This document shows, one piece after another, positions 50,026-58,727 of a stretch of DNA of 64,000 nucleotides. Each line of letters starts with the position of its first letter. Within the stretch, counting starts at the first letter, position 1. Where the stretch lies: the NCBI RefSeq assembly GCF_004299445.1, contig NZ_SCTC01000063.1, positions 62,001-126,000 on the forward strand, read 5' to 3'. This stretch comes from Phenylobacterium sp. GTDB taxonomy: Bacteria > Pseudomonadota > Alphaproteobacteria > Caulobacterales > Caulobacteraceae. The notes under the pieces were generated by a model. It had not been told where the DNA came from, ran no database searches, and saw nothing but the letters and a program-made list of their open reading frames with translations. The translations under genes and the position numbers were made by a program.

Positions 50026-50678
50026 AGGGTCACCGCCATGCGGTACTCGGCCGGGAAGCCGTGGTCGCGGGTGAGTTCGGGCGAGCGGATCTCGGCGAGG
50101 ATCGAGAGGCCGTTGGCCTGGTAGAAGCCCACCGCCGGATTGTCGGCCAGGACGTCCAGCTGCAGTTCGCGGTAGCCCGCCTTCTTCGCCCGCGCGATCG
50201 CGGCCGCCAGCAGCGCCTTGCCGACGCCCTTTCCGCGATGTTGCGGGAAGGTCGAGAGCGCATGCAGATAGTAGACATCCTCGGGGACGTGGGCGTTCAG
50301 GTAGCTGGCTTTGGCCGCCCGCTGCGTCAGCCCCACCAGCTGGTCATGGGTCACTGCCCCCCGCTCGATCAGGCCGGGCGCCAGCGCCGCCAGGTTGGTC
50401 TTGAACGCGTAGAACTTCGGACCTTCGAACCCCAGCTCGATCCCCAGCAGCTCGCCCTCGGCGCCCACCGCCGCGGTCGTGCAGGCGGCGCAGAACAGGG
50501 TGTCGGGCGCGGTCCACGAGGCCGTCACCAGCCGCTCCAGGAGGTCGTCGGTCCCAAACTGGTAGCCGTAGCTGACCGGGCCGGTCGCCCGGATCAGACC
50601 GGGGATCAGGGGCGCGAACCGCCCGATCTGGAGGGCGTCCGGCGCCCCCAGTTGCATGGTGTCGGCCGACATGGTCAT
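50022..50678 (-). CDS. GNAT family N-acetyltransferase
   Basis: 218 residues. The acetyl-CoA loop is in FPQHRGKGVGKALLAAAIAR (Q/R-x-x-G-x-G/A), with ELQLDVLADNPAVGFYQANG as the following strand and helix. The N-terminal half contains a pair of cysteines (LFCAACTTAAVGAEG) and GLIERGAVTHDQLVGLTQRA. Substrate unknown. It is the first gene of the three-gene operon and starts directly beside the palindromic operator shared with the divergent TetR gene. Confidence 0.85.
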   Translation of the reverse strand: MTMSADTMQLGAPDALQIGRFAPLIPGLIRATGPVSYGYQFGTDDLLERLVTASWTAPDTLFCAACTTAAVGAEGELLGIELGFEGPKFYAFKTNLAALAPGLIERGAVTHDQLVGLTQRAAKASYLNAHVPEDVYYLHALSTFPQHRGKGVGKALLAAAIARAKKAGYRELQLDVLADNPAVGFYQANGLSILAEIRSPELTRDHGFPAEYRMAVTL

Positions 50679-50689
50679 CTCCTCGCGTT

Positions 50690-50732
50690 CTTACCGTTAG
50701 TAAGTTACGATAAGTAACTTACGTATCGTAGG
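50690..50732. promoter_or_regulatory. TetR-type operator array in a divergent promoter
   Basis: A perfect nine-base inverted repeat GTAAGTTAC-GATAA-GTAACTTAC lies at 50700-50722. CTTAC-N5-GTAAG occurs at 50690-50704 and, with one mismatch (GTAGG), again at 50718-50732, so three overlapping dyads are stacked in 43 bases. The region lies between the GNAT operon and the tetR gene and overlaps both promoters. Binding of two repressor dimers and autoregulation are likely. Confidence 0.82.
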
Positions 50733-50752
50733 TTTGAAGTCAAGGAGGACCC

Positions 50753-51328
50753 GTGTCCGGCAAACGGCTGCCGCGTGATGAGCGCAGGCTGCAGCTCCTG
50801 GAGACCGCGGCCGCGATCGTTCGCGCCGAGGGCACCGACGCGCTCACCCTGGCCCGCGTGGCCGAGCAGGCGGGAGTGACGAAGCCCATCGCCTACGAGC
50901 ACTTCGAGACCCGCGCTGGTCTGCTCGTGGCTCTCTATCGCCACTTCGATGCGCGCCAGGGGGATGCCGCCCGCGCGGCGCTGGAGAGCCGTGCGCACAC
51001 GCTGGAGGACGCCGTGGCGATCCTGGCCGCGGCCTATGTGGACTGCGCCCTCGAGGCTGGCCGCGAGTTCGGCGCCATCACCGCGGCGCTCTCGGCCACC
51101 GAGGAGATGGACGACTTCCGCCACGCCCAGCGCGAGGCCTACGCCGATCTCTACCGCAAGGCCCTGAGCCGCTTCACGCCGCTGCCGGCCAAGGGCGGAA
51201 AGGCCCTGTTCCTCGGCCTCATCGGAGCTGCCGACACCCTCGCCAACGCCGCCGCCGCCGGTCGGATGTCTCGCAAGGACGCCATCGACGCGCTCGTGCG
51301 CATCATGTTGGGCGCGCTCAAGGTCTAG
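50753..51328 (+). CDS. TetR/AcrR family transcriptional regulator
   Basis: 191 residues starting at GTG behind a perfect AGGAGG. The N-terminal helix-turn-helix domain reads LLETAAAIVRAEGTDALTLA, RVAEQAGVTKPIAYEHFETR, the classical TetR signature. The C-terminal ligand-binding domain is all-helical (ALESRAHTLEDAVAILAAAY). It probably represses the divergent GNAT-dehydrogenase-reductase operon and itself through the dyads at 50690-50732. The inducer is unknown; a reactive carbonyl or quinone would suit the operon. Confidence 0.92.
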   Translation: MSGKRLPRDERRLQLLETAAAIVRAEGTDALTLARVAEQAGVTKPIAYEHFETRAGLLVALYRHFDARQGDAARAALESRAHTLEDAVAILAAAYVDCALEAGREFGAITAALSATEEMDDFRHAQREAYADLYRKALSRFTPLPAKGGKALFLGLIGAADTLANAAAAGRMSRKDAIDALVRIMLGALKV

Positions 51329-51753
51329 CGCGCCAGCATCAACGCGCCGCCGGCGATCAGGCCGACGCCGGCCCAGTGGCGCAGGCTCAGGTGTTCGCCC
51401 AGGAAGGCCACGCCGAAGATCGCCACCAGCACGATGCTGAGCTTGTCCAGCGGGGCCACGCGTGAAGCATCGCCCAGCTGCAGCGCGCGATAGTAGCAGA
51501 CCCAGGAGGCTCCGGTGGCCACGCCCGAGAGACCCAGGAACAGCCAGGTCCGCGGTCCGATCCCCTCGATCGGCTGGAACTGTCGCGTCGCCGCCAGGAA
51601 GGCGGCCAGGACGATCAGGATCACCACGGTTCGGATCAGGGTGGCGAAGTCGCTGTTCACCCCCTCGACCCCCACCTTGCCGAAGATGGCGGTCAGCGCG
51701 GCGAACGCCGCGGACAGCAGGGCCCAGGCCTGCCAGGGCAGAGCGGCTTGCAT
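51325..51753 (-). CDS. EamA/DMT family transporter, single-domain (four to five helices)
   Basis: 142 residues, one EamA repeat, half the length of a standard ten-helix DMT transporter. About five helices are visible (WALLSAAFAALTAIFGKVGV, TVVILIVLAAFLAA, TWLFLGLSGVATGASWVCYY, SIVLVAIFGVAFLGE, WAGVGLIAGGALMLA). Single-repeat members work as dimers. The stop overlaps that of tetR by four bases. Confidence 0.82.
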   Translation of the reverse strand: MQAALPWQAWALLSAAFAALTAIFGKVGVEGVNSDFATLIRTVVILIVLAAFLAATRQFQPIEGIGPRTWLFLGLSGVATGASWVCYYRALQLGDASRVAPLDKLSIVLVAIFGVAFLGEHLSLRHWAGVGLIAGGALMLAR

Positions 51754-51786
51754 CGGTGATCCTCGCCTCGGAAACGAGGCGTCAGG

Positions 51787-54138
51787 TTAGGCCGCGGCCG
51801 CCTCGGCATCCATCGCTTCGGCGCGGCGGTTCGCGGCGGCGACGATTTCGGTGACCAGCGCGTCCGGCGCGATCGGTTTGCCGACCACCCCGTCCATCCC
51901 GGCGTCGAGATAGGACGCACGCTGGTGGGCCAGCACGTTGGCGGTCAGGGCGACGATGGGCGTCGCCGCCGTCATGCCGCCCATGGCGCGGATGCGGCGA
52001 GCGGACTCAACGCCGTCGATGCCCGGCATCTGGATGTCCATAAGGATCAGGTCGAAGCCGCCCCGCTGGGCAGCCTCGACGCCGGCGTAGCCATCGTCCG
52101 CGGTCTCGACATCGGCCCCGAGATTCTCGAGCAGCTTGGTGGCGATCAGACGGTTGGTGGCGTTGTCCTCGACCACCAGGACCCGGACGCCGTCGAGCAC
52201 GCTGGCGGCCGCCTGGACCGGTTCGGCCGGCGCTGCGGTCGTCTCGGCGCGCACCTCGATCCAGAACGTCGAGCCGTGACCCTCGACCGACGTGAAGCCC
52301 ACGTCGCCATGCATCAACTCAGCCAGCCGCCGCGTGATCGCAAGGCCCAGGCCCGAGCCGCCGAACCGCCGCGTCGTGGACGCGTCGGCCTGGTTGAACC
52401 GCTCGAACAGCCGCGCCTGCGCCGCCGCCGGAATGCCGACGCCGCTGTCCTCGACCTCGAAGCGCAGCACGCCCGGGGCGGGCTGCAACGTGCGGACCAG
52501 GACATGGCCAGTCTCGGTGAACTTCACCGCGTTGCCGATCAGGTTGAACAGCGCCTGACGCAGCCGAACCGGATCGGACGTCACCCAGCCGACGCCCGGG
52601 TCGCACTGGACGACGAGCCGCAGATCCTTGGCCCGAGCCTGCGGCTCGAGAAGGCGGACGACGCCCGCCACCAGGGCGCCTGGATCGACCGGCTCGCACG
52701 CCATCTCCAGCCGGCCGGCCTCGATCTTCGAGAAGTCGATGACGTCGTTGAGCAGTTCCGAAAGCATGGCGCCGCACGACAGCGCCTCGGACAAGAGAGC
52801 ACGTCCGTCCTCGGTCAGGTTCTCGGTCTTCAGCAGGTGCAGCACGCCCATCACGCCATTCATCGGCGTGCGGATTTCGTGGCTCATGTTGGCCAGGAAG
52901 GCGGCCTTGGCCTCTGCGCCCGCCTCGGCGGCCCGCTGGGCCTCCTTCAACGCCAGCTCCTGGCGCTTGAGAATGTCGCAGTCCTGAACCAGGCCCACGG
53001 CCTTAAGCCAGCGGCCGTTCTGGGTGACCTGCAGGTGGTGGAAGACGCGCACCCAGCGCTCGGTCCCGTCAGGCCGGATGATGCGGGCCTCGAAGCTCTC
53101 GCCTGACTGCTTGTCGCCCCGGTGCAGCGCCCGGAACGAGGCCCGCACGTGCGGCAGGTCGTCGGGGTGGAAGCCGGGATAGCGAAGGTCGATGGCCTCG
53201 TCGTAGTCCGAGTTCTTTTGCCCGGTGATCCGCTCGAATTCGGGCGAGCACCAGAAGGTCTTCCGGACGTGGTCGATCTCATAGACGCCCGCCTCGGCCG
53301 CCTCGAGGGCGAGGTTCAGGCGCGCGGCGTTCATCGCGATATCGCGCCGGGCCTTCTTCATCTGCTGCTCACCCTTGCGCGCGGCGTCGCGCGCGGCGGC
53401 CAGTTCGGTGATGTCCTCGGACATGCCCTTTAGAAGGTAGACGCCTTCGGACAGGCGCTCGGGCTGCACGGTCACGCGCATCGTCAGCCAGACGTCGCGG
53501 GCCCGGATGCGGTGCTCGAACTTCTGAGGCTCGCCCCGCATGACGGCCCGGCTGAGCTGCTTGCGCAGCCGTTCACGATCGCGGGGTTGGATGAACTCGT
53601 AGAAGCGCTCGGCGGGCCAGGTCTCCTCTTTGAAACCGAGCAGGTCGCGGATCTCGTCCGACCACCAGATCGAGTTGGCGCGCGGGTCGAACTCCCAGAT
53701 GCCGAGGCCCGCCGAGGCGCCCAGCAGTTTGCGGGTCTTGCGCGCATTTTCCAGTTCCTGGGCGCGGGCGCGTTCGGCTGCGGCGTCCCGCATGGTCACG
53801 ATGAAGCAGCCGTCTTCCAGCTTCTGGGTGCGGGCGGCCATCCAGAGCAGGCGACCGTCTTTCGTGCGAATCCTCGCGTCGCGCTCGGCGACGACGCCCG
53901 GAACCATCTCCCGCAGCCGGGCCGCCGCCTCTGCGCCGTCATCCGTGACGAAGAAGTCGAGGGCCGGAGCTCCGATGATCTCAGTTTCGGCGTAGCCGGT
54001 GAGCCGCGTCCAGGCTGGGTTCACAAGGAGCATGACGCCCTTGGAATCGACCACGTGCATCAGGTCGCTGCTGTGTTCGAACAGCGCCTGGATCATTTCG
54101 GCCTTGTCGGCGGCGCGTGTCGCGCTCTTCCGAGTCAT
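51787..54138 (-). CDS. Hybrid sensor histidine kinase with PAS domains
   Basis: 783 residues, no membrane segment, so cytoplasmic. Three PAS-type sensor domains occupy about residues 15-400 (SSDLMHVVDSKGVMLLVNPA; GIWEFDPRANSIWWSDEIRD; GVYEIDHVRKTFWCSPEFER). The HisKA box ANMSHEIRTPMNGVMG has the phospho-accepting His420. The ATPase N, G1 and G2 boxes follow (LFNLIGNAVKFTETG, VEDSGVGIPAAAQARLFERF, GSGLGLAITRRLAELM). A C-terminal receiver has Asp701 in LILMDIQMPGIDG. No partner regulator or phosphotransferase is adjacent. The ATG 54138 follows GGGGGAAG. Confidence 0.92.
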   Translation of the reverse strand: MTRKSATRAADKAEMIQALFEHSSDLMHVVDSKGVMLLVNPAWTRLTGYAETEIIGAPALDFFVTDDGAEAAARLREMVPGVVAERDARIRTKDGRLLWMAARTQKLEDGCFIVTMRDAAAERARAQELENARKTRKLLGASAGLGIWEFDPRANSIWWSDEIRDLLGFKEETWPAERFYEFIQPRDRERLRKQLSRAVMRGEPQKFEHRIRARDVWLTMRVTVQPERLSEGVYLLKGMSEDITELAAARDAARKGEQQMKKARRDIAMNAARLNLALEAAEAGVYEIDHVRKTFWCSPEFERITGQKNSDYDEAIDLRYPGFHPDDLPHVRASFRALHRGDKQSGESFEARIIRPDGTERWVRVFHHLQVTQNGRWLKAVGLVQDCDILKRQELALKEAQRAAEAGAEAKAAFLANMSHEIRTPMNGVMGVLHLLKTENLTEDGRALLSEALSCGAMLSELLNDVIDFSKIEAGRLEMACEPVDPGALVAGVVRLLEPQARAKDLRLVVQCDPGVGWVTSDPVRLRQALFNLIGNAVKFTETGHVLVRTLQPAPGVLRFEVEDSGVGIPAAAQARLFERFNQADASTTRRFGGSGLGLAITRRLAELMHGDVGFTSVEGHGSTFWIEVRAETTAAPAEPVQAAASVLDGVRVLVVEDNATNRLIATKLLENLGADVETADDGYAGVEAAQRGGFDLILMDIQMPGIDGVESARRIRAMGGMTAATPIVALTANVLAHQRASYLDAGMDGVVGKPIAPDALVTEIVAAANRRAEAMDAEAAAA

Positions 54139-54236
54139 CGGCTTCCCCCGCACGCCTCACGTCCAGGTAAGCAGGATTTGAGGCGAGCAAAGGCATAGGT
54201 TGTAAGTGTAAATTTTGAGTTGTGCGTCAGAACGGC

Positions 54237-54268
54237 GCTCGCGAGGCGCGCCGTAGCGCCCCGCGAGC
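54237..54268 (-). terminator. Hairpin downstream of gcdH
   Basis: CTCGCG-A-GGCGC, loop GCCGTA, GCGCC-C-CGCGAG folds into an eleven-pair stem with one internal mismatch, 17 bases beyond the gcdH stop. The T-run is poor. It separates gcdH from the histidine kinase gene downstream on the same strand. Confidence 0.55.
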
Positions 54269-54285
54269 CGAACCGTTGTGACGTC

Positions 54286-55476
54286 CTAGAACGCGCTTTC
54301 GCCCGTGATCGCGCGCCCCAGGATCAGCGCGTGCACGTCATGCGCGCCTTCGTAGGTATTGACGGTCTCGAGGTTCGAGGCGTGGCGCATCACGTGGTAC
54401 TCGCCCGAAATCCCGTTGCCACCGTGCATGTCGCGCGCGACGCGGGCGATATCCAGCGCCTTGCCGCAGTTGTTGCGCTTCAGCATCGAAATGGCTTCCG
54501 GCACCCACGCGCCTTCGTCGATCAGCCGGCCCAGGGCCAGGGCGCCCTCGAAGCCCAGCGCGATCTCGGTGGACATATCGGCCAGCTTCTTCTGCACCAG
54601 CTGGCGCGAGGCCAGGGTGCGGCCGAACAGGCTGCGGCTGGACACATAGTCGCGCGACGCGTGCAGGCAGAACTCGGCCGCGCCCATGGCCCCCCAGGCG
54701 ATGCCGTACCGCGCCTTGTTCAGGCACGAGAACGGCCCCCGAAGGCCCTCCACGCCCGGCAGCATGGCGTCTTCCGGCACGTGGACGTCGGTCAGCGAGA
54801 TCTCGCCCGTCACCGAGGCGCGCAGGCTGAGCTTGTTGAGGATCTTGGGGGTCTCGAACCCCTTCGTCCCGCGCTCGACCAGGAAGCCCCGGATCTTGCC
54901 GTCCAGCTTGGCCCACACCAGCGCCACGTCGCTCACCGGCGAGTTCGTGATCCACATCTTCGCACCGTTCAGCACGTAGCCGTCCGAGACCTTCCTCGCG
55001 GTCGTGCGCATCGACGCGGGGTCCGAGCCGCCGTCGGGCTCGGTCAGGCCGAAGCAGCCGATGATCCGGCCGGCGGCCATGCCGGGGAGATACTTGCGCT
55101 TCTGCTCTTCCGACCCGAACGCATAGATCGGATACATCACCAGCGAGGACTGCACGCTCATGGCCGAGCGATAGCCGCTGTCGATCGCCTCGATCTCGCG
55201 AGCGATCAGGCCGTAGGCCACGTGGTTCACCCCGGCGCAGCCGTATTCTTCCGGGAGCGTCGGGCCCAGGAAGCCCAGTTCGCCCATCTCGGTCATGATC
55301 TCGCGGTCGAAGCGCTCCTCGGCGTAGGCCGAGACCACGCGGGGCAGGAGTTTCTCGCGCGAGTACTGGCGGGCGGCGTCCCACACCATGCGCTCCTCCT
55401 CCGAGAGGCGCGAAGACATGTCCAGGGGGTCGTCCCAGCGGTAGGTCTTCTGGGGCGCGCCAGCGTCGAGCGGCAT
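54286..55476 (-). CDS. gcdH: Glutaryl-CoA dehydrogenase (acyl-CoA dehydrogenase family)
   Basis: 396 residues from ATG 55476 (AAGGAG upstream). FAD enzyme converting glutaryl-CoA to crotonyl-CoA in lysine, tryptophan or glutarate breakdown. Signatures are [60 protein letters not shown], and the end segment [20 protein letters not shown] with the catalytic glutamate and the GCDH-specific [11 protein letters not shown]. The adjacent crotonase upstream could hydrate the crotonyl-CoA produced, a sensible two-step operon. Confidence 0.9.
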   Translation of the reverse strand: MPLDAGAPQKTYRWDDPLDMSSRLSEEERMVWDAARQYSREKLLPRVVSAYAEERFDREIMTEMGELGFLGPTLPEEYGCAGVNHVAYGLIAREIEAIDSGYRSAMSVQSSLVMYPIYAFGSEEQKRKYLPGMAAGRIIGCFGLTEPDGGSDPASMRTTARKVSDGYVLNGAKMWITNSPVSDVALVWAKLDGKIRGFLVERGTKGFETPKILNKLSLRASVTGEISLTDVHVPEDAMLPGVEGLRGPFSCLNKARYGIAWGAMGAAEFCLHASRDYVSSRSLFGRTLASRQLVQKKLADMSTEIALGFEGALALGRLIDEGAWVPEAISMLKRNNCGKALDIARVARDMHGGNGISGEYHVMRHASNLETVNTYEGAHDVHALILGRAITGESAF

Positions 55477-55520
55477 GGGGAACTCCTTCAAGATCAGTCG
55501 CGCGCGGGCTTACCGGGTTT

Positions 55521-56345
55521 TCAGGAGCCCGTGTAGACGCCTTTGCGTTTCTCGCGGAACGCGGCCTGGGATTCCTGGACGTCGTTGCGAGCCCGGCGCG
55601 AGAATTCCAGGCCCAGCGTCTCGTAGCGCAGCGCCTCGTCGAGGCCGGCATCCTGGTTGTGTTGCAGCACCCGCTTGGACATCCGCAGCGCCAACGGCGG
55701 CCAGCCGGCCATTTCCTCGGCATAGGCGACCGCTGCATCGACCAGCTGGTCGGCGGCCACCACACGATTGAGCAGGCCAAGCCTCAGCGCCTCCTCGGCC
55801 CCCACCGCGCGGCTGGTGAAGATCATGTCGGCCGCCGCCGCATAGCCCACCACGCGCGGCAGGAAGAACGACAGGCCGCTGTCGGGCGACAGGTTGCGCT
55901 CGATGAAGACGCTCTTGAACCGGGCGTGCTCGGAGCCGATCCGCACGTCGCAGGCCAGGGCGGTCGAAAGGCCCGCGCCCGCCGCTACGCCGTTGATGGC
56001 TCCGATCACCGGCTTGTCGAAATGGGCCCACATCGACGCCCAGCGGCCGACCCAGCCCATGCCGTCGATGCGCTCGTTCTGGTTCTTCCGCGCGATGCCG
56101 CCCTCGGCCATCACAGCGGCGCCGGCCTGCAGATCGGCGCCCGAGCAAAACCCGCGGCCCGCGCCCGTGAGCACCAGGCAGCGCAGATCGTCGTCGGCGT
56201 GAGCCGCCTCGAGAACGCCCGTCACCTCGTCGCGCATCGCCTGCGACAGCGCGTTCAGCCGGTCAGGCTTGTTGAGCGTCAGCACGCCCACCTGGCCTCG
56301 CCGCTCCCAGAGGATGTGCTCCAACACCTGCGTCCCGTCGGCCAT
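55521..56345 (-). CDS. Enoyl-CoA hydratase/isomerase family protein (PaaG-like)
   Basis: 274 residues from ATG 56345 (GGGGGAC upstream). Crotonase fold with RGFCSGADLQAG and INGVAAGAGLSTALACDVRI forming the oxyanion hole, and NLSPDSGLSFFLPRVVGYAA for the active-site loop. Aspartates stand where classical hydratases carry glutamates (PDSG, AADMIF), as in PaaG-type isomerases. It is upstream of gcdH with a 44-base gap, so it probably handles the next step or a related aromatic acid pathway. Confidence 0.87.
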   Translation of the reverse strand: MADGTQVLEHILWERRGQVGVLTLNKPDRLNALSQAMRDEVTGVLEAAHADDDLRCLVLTGAGRGFCSGADLQAGAAVMAEGGIARKNQNERIDGMGWVGRWASMWAHFDKPVIGAINGVAAGAGLSTALACDVRIGSEHARFKSVFIERNLSPDSGLSFFLPRVVGYAAAADMIFTSRAVGAEEALRLGLLNRVVAADQLVDAAVAYAEEMAGWPPLALRMSKRVLQHNQDAGLDEALRYETLGLEFSRRARNDVQESQAAFREKRKGVYTGS

Positions 56346-56486
56346 CGCGCGTCCCCCGTCCCGTTGTGTCCGAGACAGTCGCGCCGAACGGGCGACAAGT
56401 CGAATCGGGGAAGCGAAGTCAGCGGGGGGCTCGTGGAGAGCCTTCCCCCGAATCGGCGGCCCGGCGGCCGCTCCGTTCAATTCGCC

Positions 56487-58646
56487 TCAGAAGCTGGCGT
56501 TCAACGACACCCGCACCGCGCGGGGAGCGCCCGGCAGGATATTGTTGTCGCCGTGGCTCGTCGGGAAGTAGCGTTTGTCGAACAGGTTCTCGATGTTGAC
56601 CTGGGCCCGGAGGTTGTCGGTCAGGCGCACATAGGCGGCCGCGTCCGCGCGCGTGAAGCCCGGGAGCGTCACGGCGTTCGAGATCGAGGTGAACATCTTC
56701 GTCTGGTGGATCACGCCCAGGCCGACGCCAAAACGGTCGTTCAGGTCGTACTTGTTCCAGAGCGAGAAGGTGTGCTCGGGCACGAGCGCGACCTCGCGCC
56801 CAGCCGGCGCCGCCGACGTGGTGCTGGTGATCTCGGCGTTCTGCCAAGCGTAGCCGCCTGCGATCTCCCAGCGTTCCGTGATCCGCCCGCTCAGGCCGGC
56901 CTCGAAGCCCTCGGTGCGCTGCGCCCCGGTCAGCACGACCTGGCCCGGTCGGGTGGGGTCAGGCGACGTCGTGTTCTCGCGATCCAGTCGGTAGAGGGCC
57001 GCCGTCATCAGCAGGTTCGGCGTCATCTCCCACTTCAGCCCGACCTCGAGGTTCTCGAACTCCTCGGGCTTCAGCGTCTCGCTGGTGGCGTTCAGCGAGG
57101 AGAACTGGTCGCCCGAACTGGGCAGATACGAGACGCTGTAGCTCGCGTAGACCGATAGAGGCTCCATCGGCTTGAACACCACGCCGACACGCGGCGACCA
57201 CATCTCGTCCTTGCGCGAGAAATCCCGGCGGCCCGTGACCGAGGCCCGACGGTCGAAAAAGTCGACGTCGAAGCTGTCGAAACGCAGCCCAGCGATGAGC
57301 TGGAGCTGCTCCGTGATCTCAATCTGGTCCTGCACGTAGGCGGCCGCCACCGTGGCCTTCACCCGGTTGTTTGCGTCTGTGCCGCTGTTGGCGAAAACGA
57401 TCGGAAGACCACGGCGGGTGGGGTCGGCGAACGGTTGCCCGGTCAGCGTGGTGGGCCCGGCAGGCGCGTTGAACCGGCCGGTTCGGCGCTGGTTCGACGT
57501 CTTCTGGCGGCCGAGTTCCACACCGGCCAGGACGGTGTGCTTCATGCCGCCGAACTCGGCCTTCCAGACGACGTCCGTCTGGTTGAACAGGTTCTCGCGG
57601 GGGCTGCCGTTCTGATAGGCCGAGACGCCATAGGTCGCTGGCGCGCCCGTTGGACCCGCCACGGCGGCGCTGCCTGCGAACACGTTGGCGTAAAACTTGT
57701 CGTAGTCGCCGTAGAGCGTGCGATTTCGAAGGGTCAGGGAGTCCGAGACGGCGTACTCGACCCCGAGGTTGACGATATCGACATTGGTGCGCGCATAGCT
57801 GCGCTCAGGATCGCCAAAGAAAGCGTCGCGCGGCGCAGGCGAAGGGCGGCCCGCAAAGGACGGGATGCCCCGATCGGTGGTGCGGTCGTCCTCGAAGTGC
57901 TCGTACGCCAGGGACGCCGTCAGGCCGGCGTTGTTGCGCCAGGCGATCGACGGGTTCACGCCCCAGCGCTCCAGGTTGACGAAGTCACGGAAGCTCTCCG
58001 AACGCTCGTAGAGTCCGACGATGCGACCGGAAACAGTATCGTCCAGGGGCTGTCCGAGATCTGCGGTGACGCGACGATGGCTCCACGAGCCCAGCTCGAT
58101 CGTGGCCGAGCGTTCGGTCGACCAGTCCGCCTTCTTCATGACGCGGTTGATCACGCCCCCGCCGCCCCCGCGACCGAAGATCATGGCGTTGGGACCCTTG
58201 AGCACCTCGACCCGTTCGACGTTGTAGAGGTCGCGGAAGTACTGGACGTCGTCGCGGACGCCGTCGATGTAGAAATCGGCCGTGCTGGCGTTGCCCCGCA
58301 GGGTCGGGGCGTCGCGATGGCCCTCACCCTGTCCCATGGTGACCCCGGGGACATAGCGGATGACGTCGGCCATTGTCTGCATGGCCTGGTCGCGGATCAG
58401 TTCGTCTGTGATCACGGTGACGGCCTGGGGCACATCGCGAAGCGGTGTGTCGGTCTTGGTGGCCGTTGCGGTGGTCTTGGCCTGATAGGTGTCATCACGC
58501 CGACCAATGACAGTGACGCCGCTTATCTCGCCTGCCGCCTCGGCAGCTGCCTCAGCGGCCGCGTCATCGGCCCGGGCGTCGTGGCTGGCGAGGGCCAGGA
58601 GGAGCGGGCCGAGCGCGATGGCGGCGAAGTATGGACGGGCAGACAC
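56487..58646 (-). CDS. TonB-dependent siderophore receptor
   Basis: 719 residues with a Sec signal (AAIALGPLLLALASHDARA). The plug shows the siderophore-receptor pattern: TPLRDVPQAVTVITDELIRD, DVIRYVPGVTMGQGEGHRDA, NASTADFYIDGVRDDVQYFR, RVEVLKGPNAMIFGRGGGGG. The barrel has PLSVYASYSVSYLPSSGDQF and ENLFDKRYFPTSHGDNNILP, ending VRVSLNASF. The family imports ferric siderophores (hydroxamate/catechol types). A PepSY gene is upstream and two Fur-like boxes flank that gene, which fits iron regulation. Confidence 0.93.
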   Translation of the reverse strand: MSARPYFAAIALGPLLLALASHDARADDAAAEAAAEAAGEISGVTVIGRRDDTYQAKTTATATKTDTPLRDVPQAVTVITDELIRDQAMQTMADVIRYVPGVTMGQGEGHRDAPTLRGNASTADFYIDGVRDDVQYFRDLYNVERVEVLKGPNAMIFGRGGGGGVINRVMKKADWSTERSATIELGSWSHRRVTADLGQPLDDTVSGRIVGLYERSESFRDFVNLERWGVNPSIAWRNNAGLTASLAYEHFEDDRTTDRGIPSFAGRPSPAPRDAFFGDPERSYARTNVDIVNLGVEYAVSDSLTLRNRTLYGDYDKFYANVFAGSAAVAGPTGAPATYGVSAYQNGSPRENLFNQTDVVWKAEFGGMKHTVLAGVELGRQKTSNQRRTGRFNAPAGPTTLTGQPFADPTRRGLPIVFANSGTDANNRVKATVAAAYVQDQIEITEQLQLIAGLRFDSFDVDFFDRRASVTGRRDFSRKDEMWSPRVGVVFKPMEPLSVYASYSVSYLPSSGDQFSSLNATSETLKPEEFENLEVGLKWEMTPNLLMTAALYRLDRENTTSPDPTRPGQVVLTGAQRTEGFEAGLSGRITERWEIAGGYAWQNAEITSTTSAAPAGREVALVPEHTFSLWNKYDLNDRFGVGLGVIHQTKMFTSISNAVTLPGFTRADAAAYVRLTDNLRAQVNIENLFDKRYFPTSHGDNNILPGAPRAVRVSLNASF

Positions 58647-58707
58647 GTTTAATCTCTGAACTGCGACTGAAAGTGAGAAGCGTTCTTAGAATTCTCGCGT
58701 TGCCTTG

Positions 58708-58721
58708 GCAATGATAATTGC
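58708..58721. promoter_or_regulatory. Fur-like palindrome before the siderophore receptor gene
   Basis: GCAATGATAATTGC has perfect five-base arms around GATA. It resembles the ATGATAAT core of Fur boxes and lies 62 bases upstream of the receptor start, in the gap between the two genes. A separate iron-repressed promoter for the receptor is likely. Confidence 0.55.
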
Positions 58722-58727
58722 TCGCAA

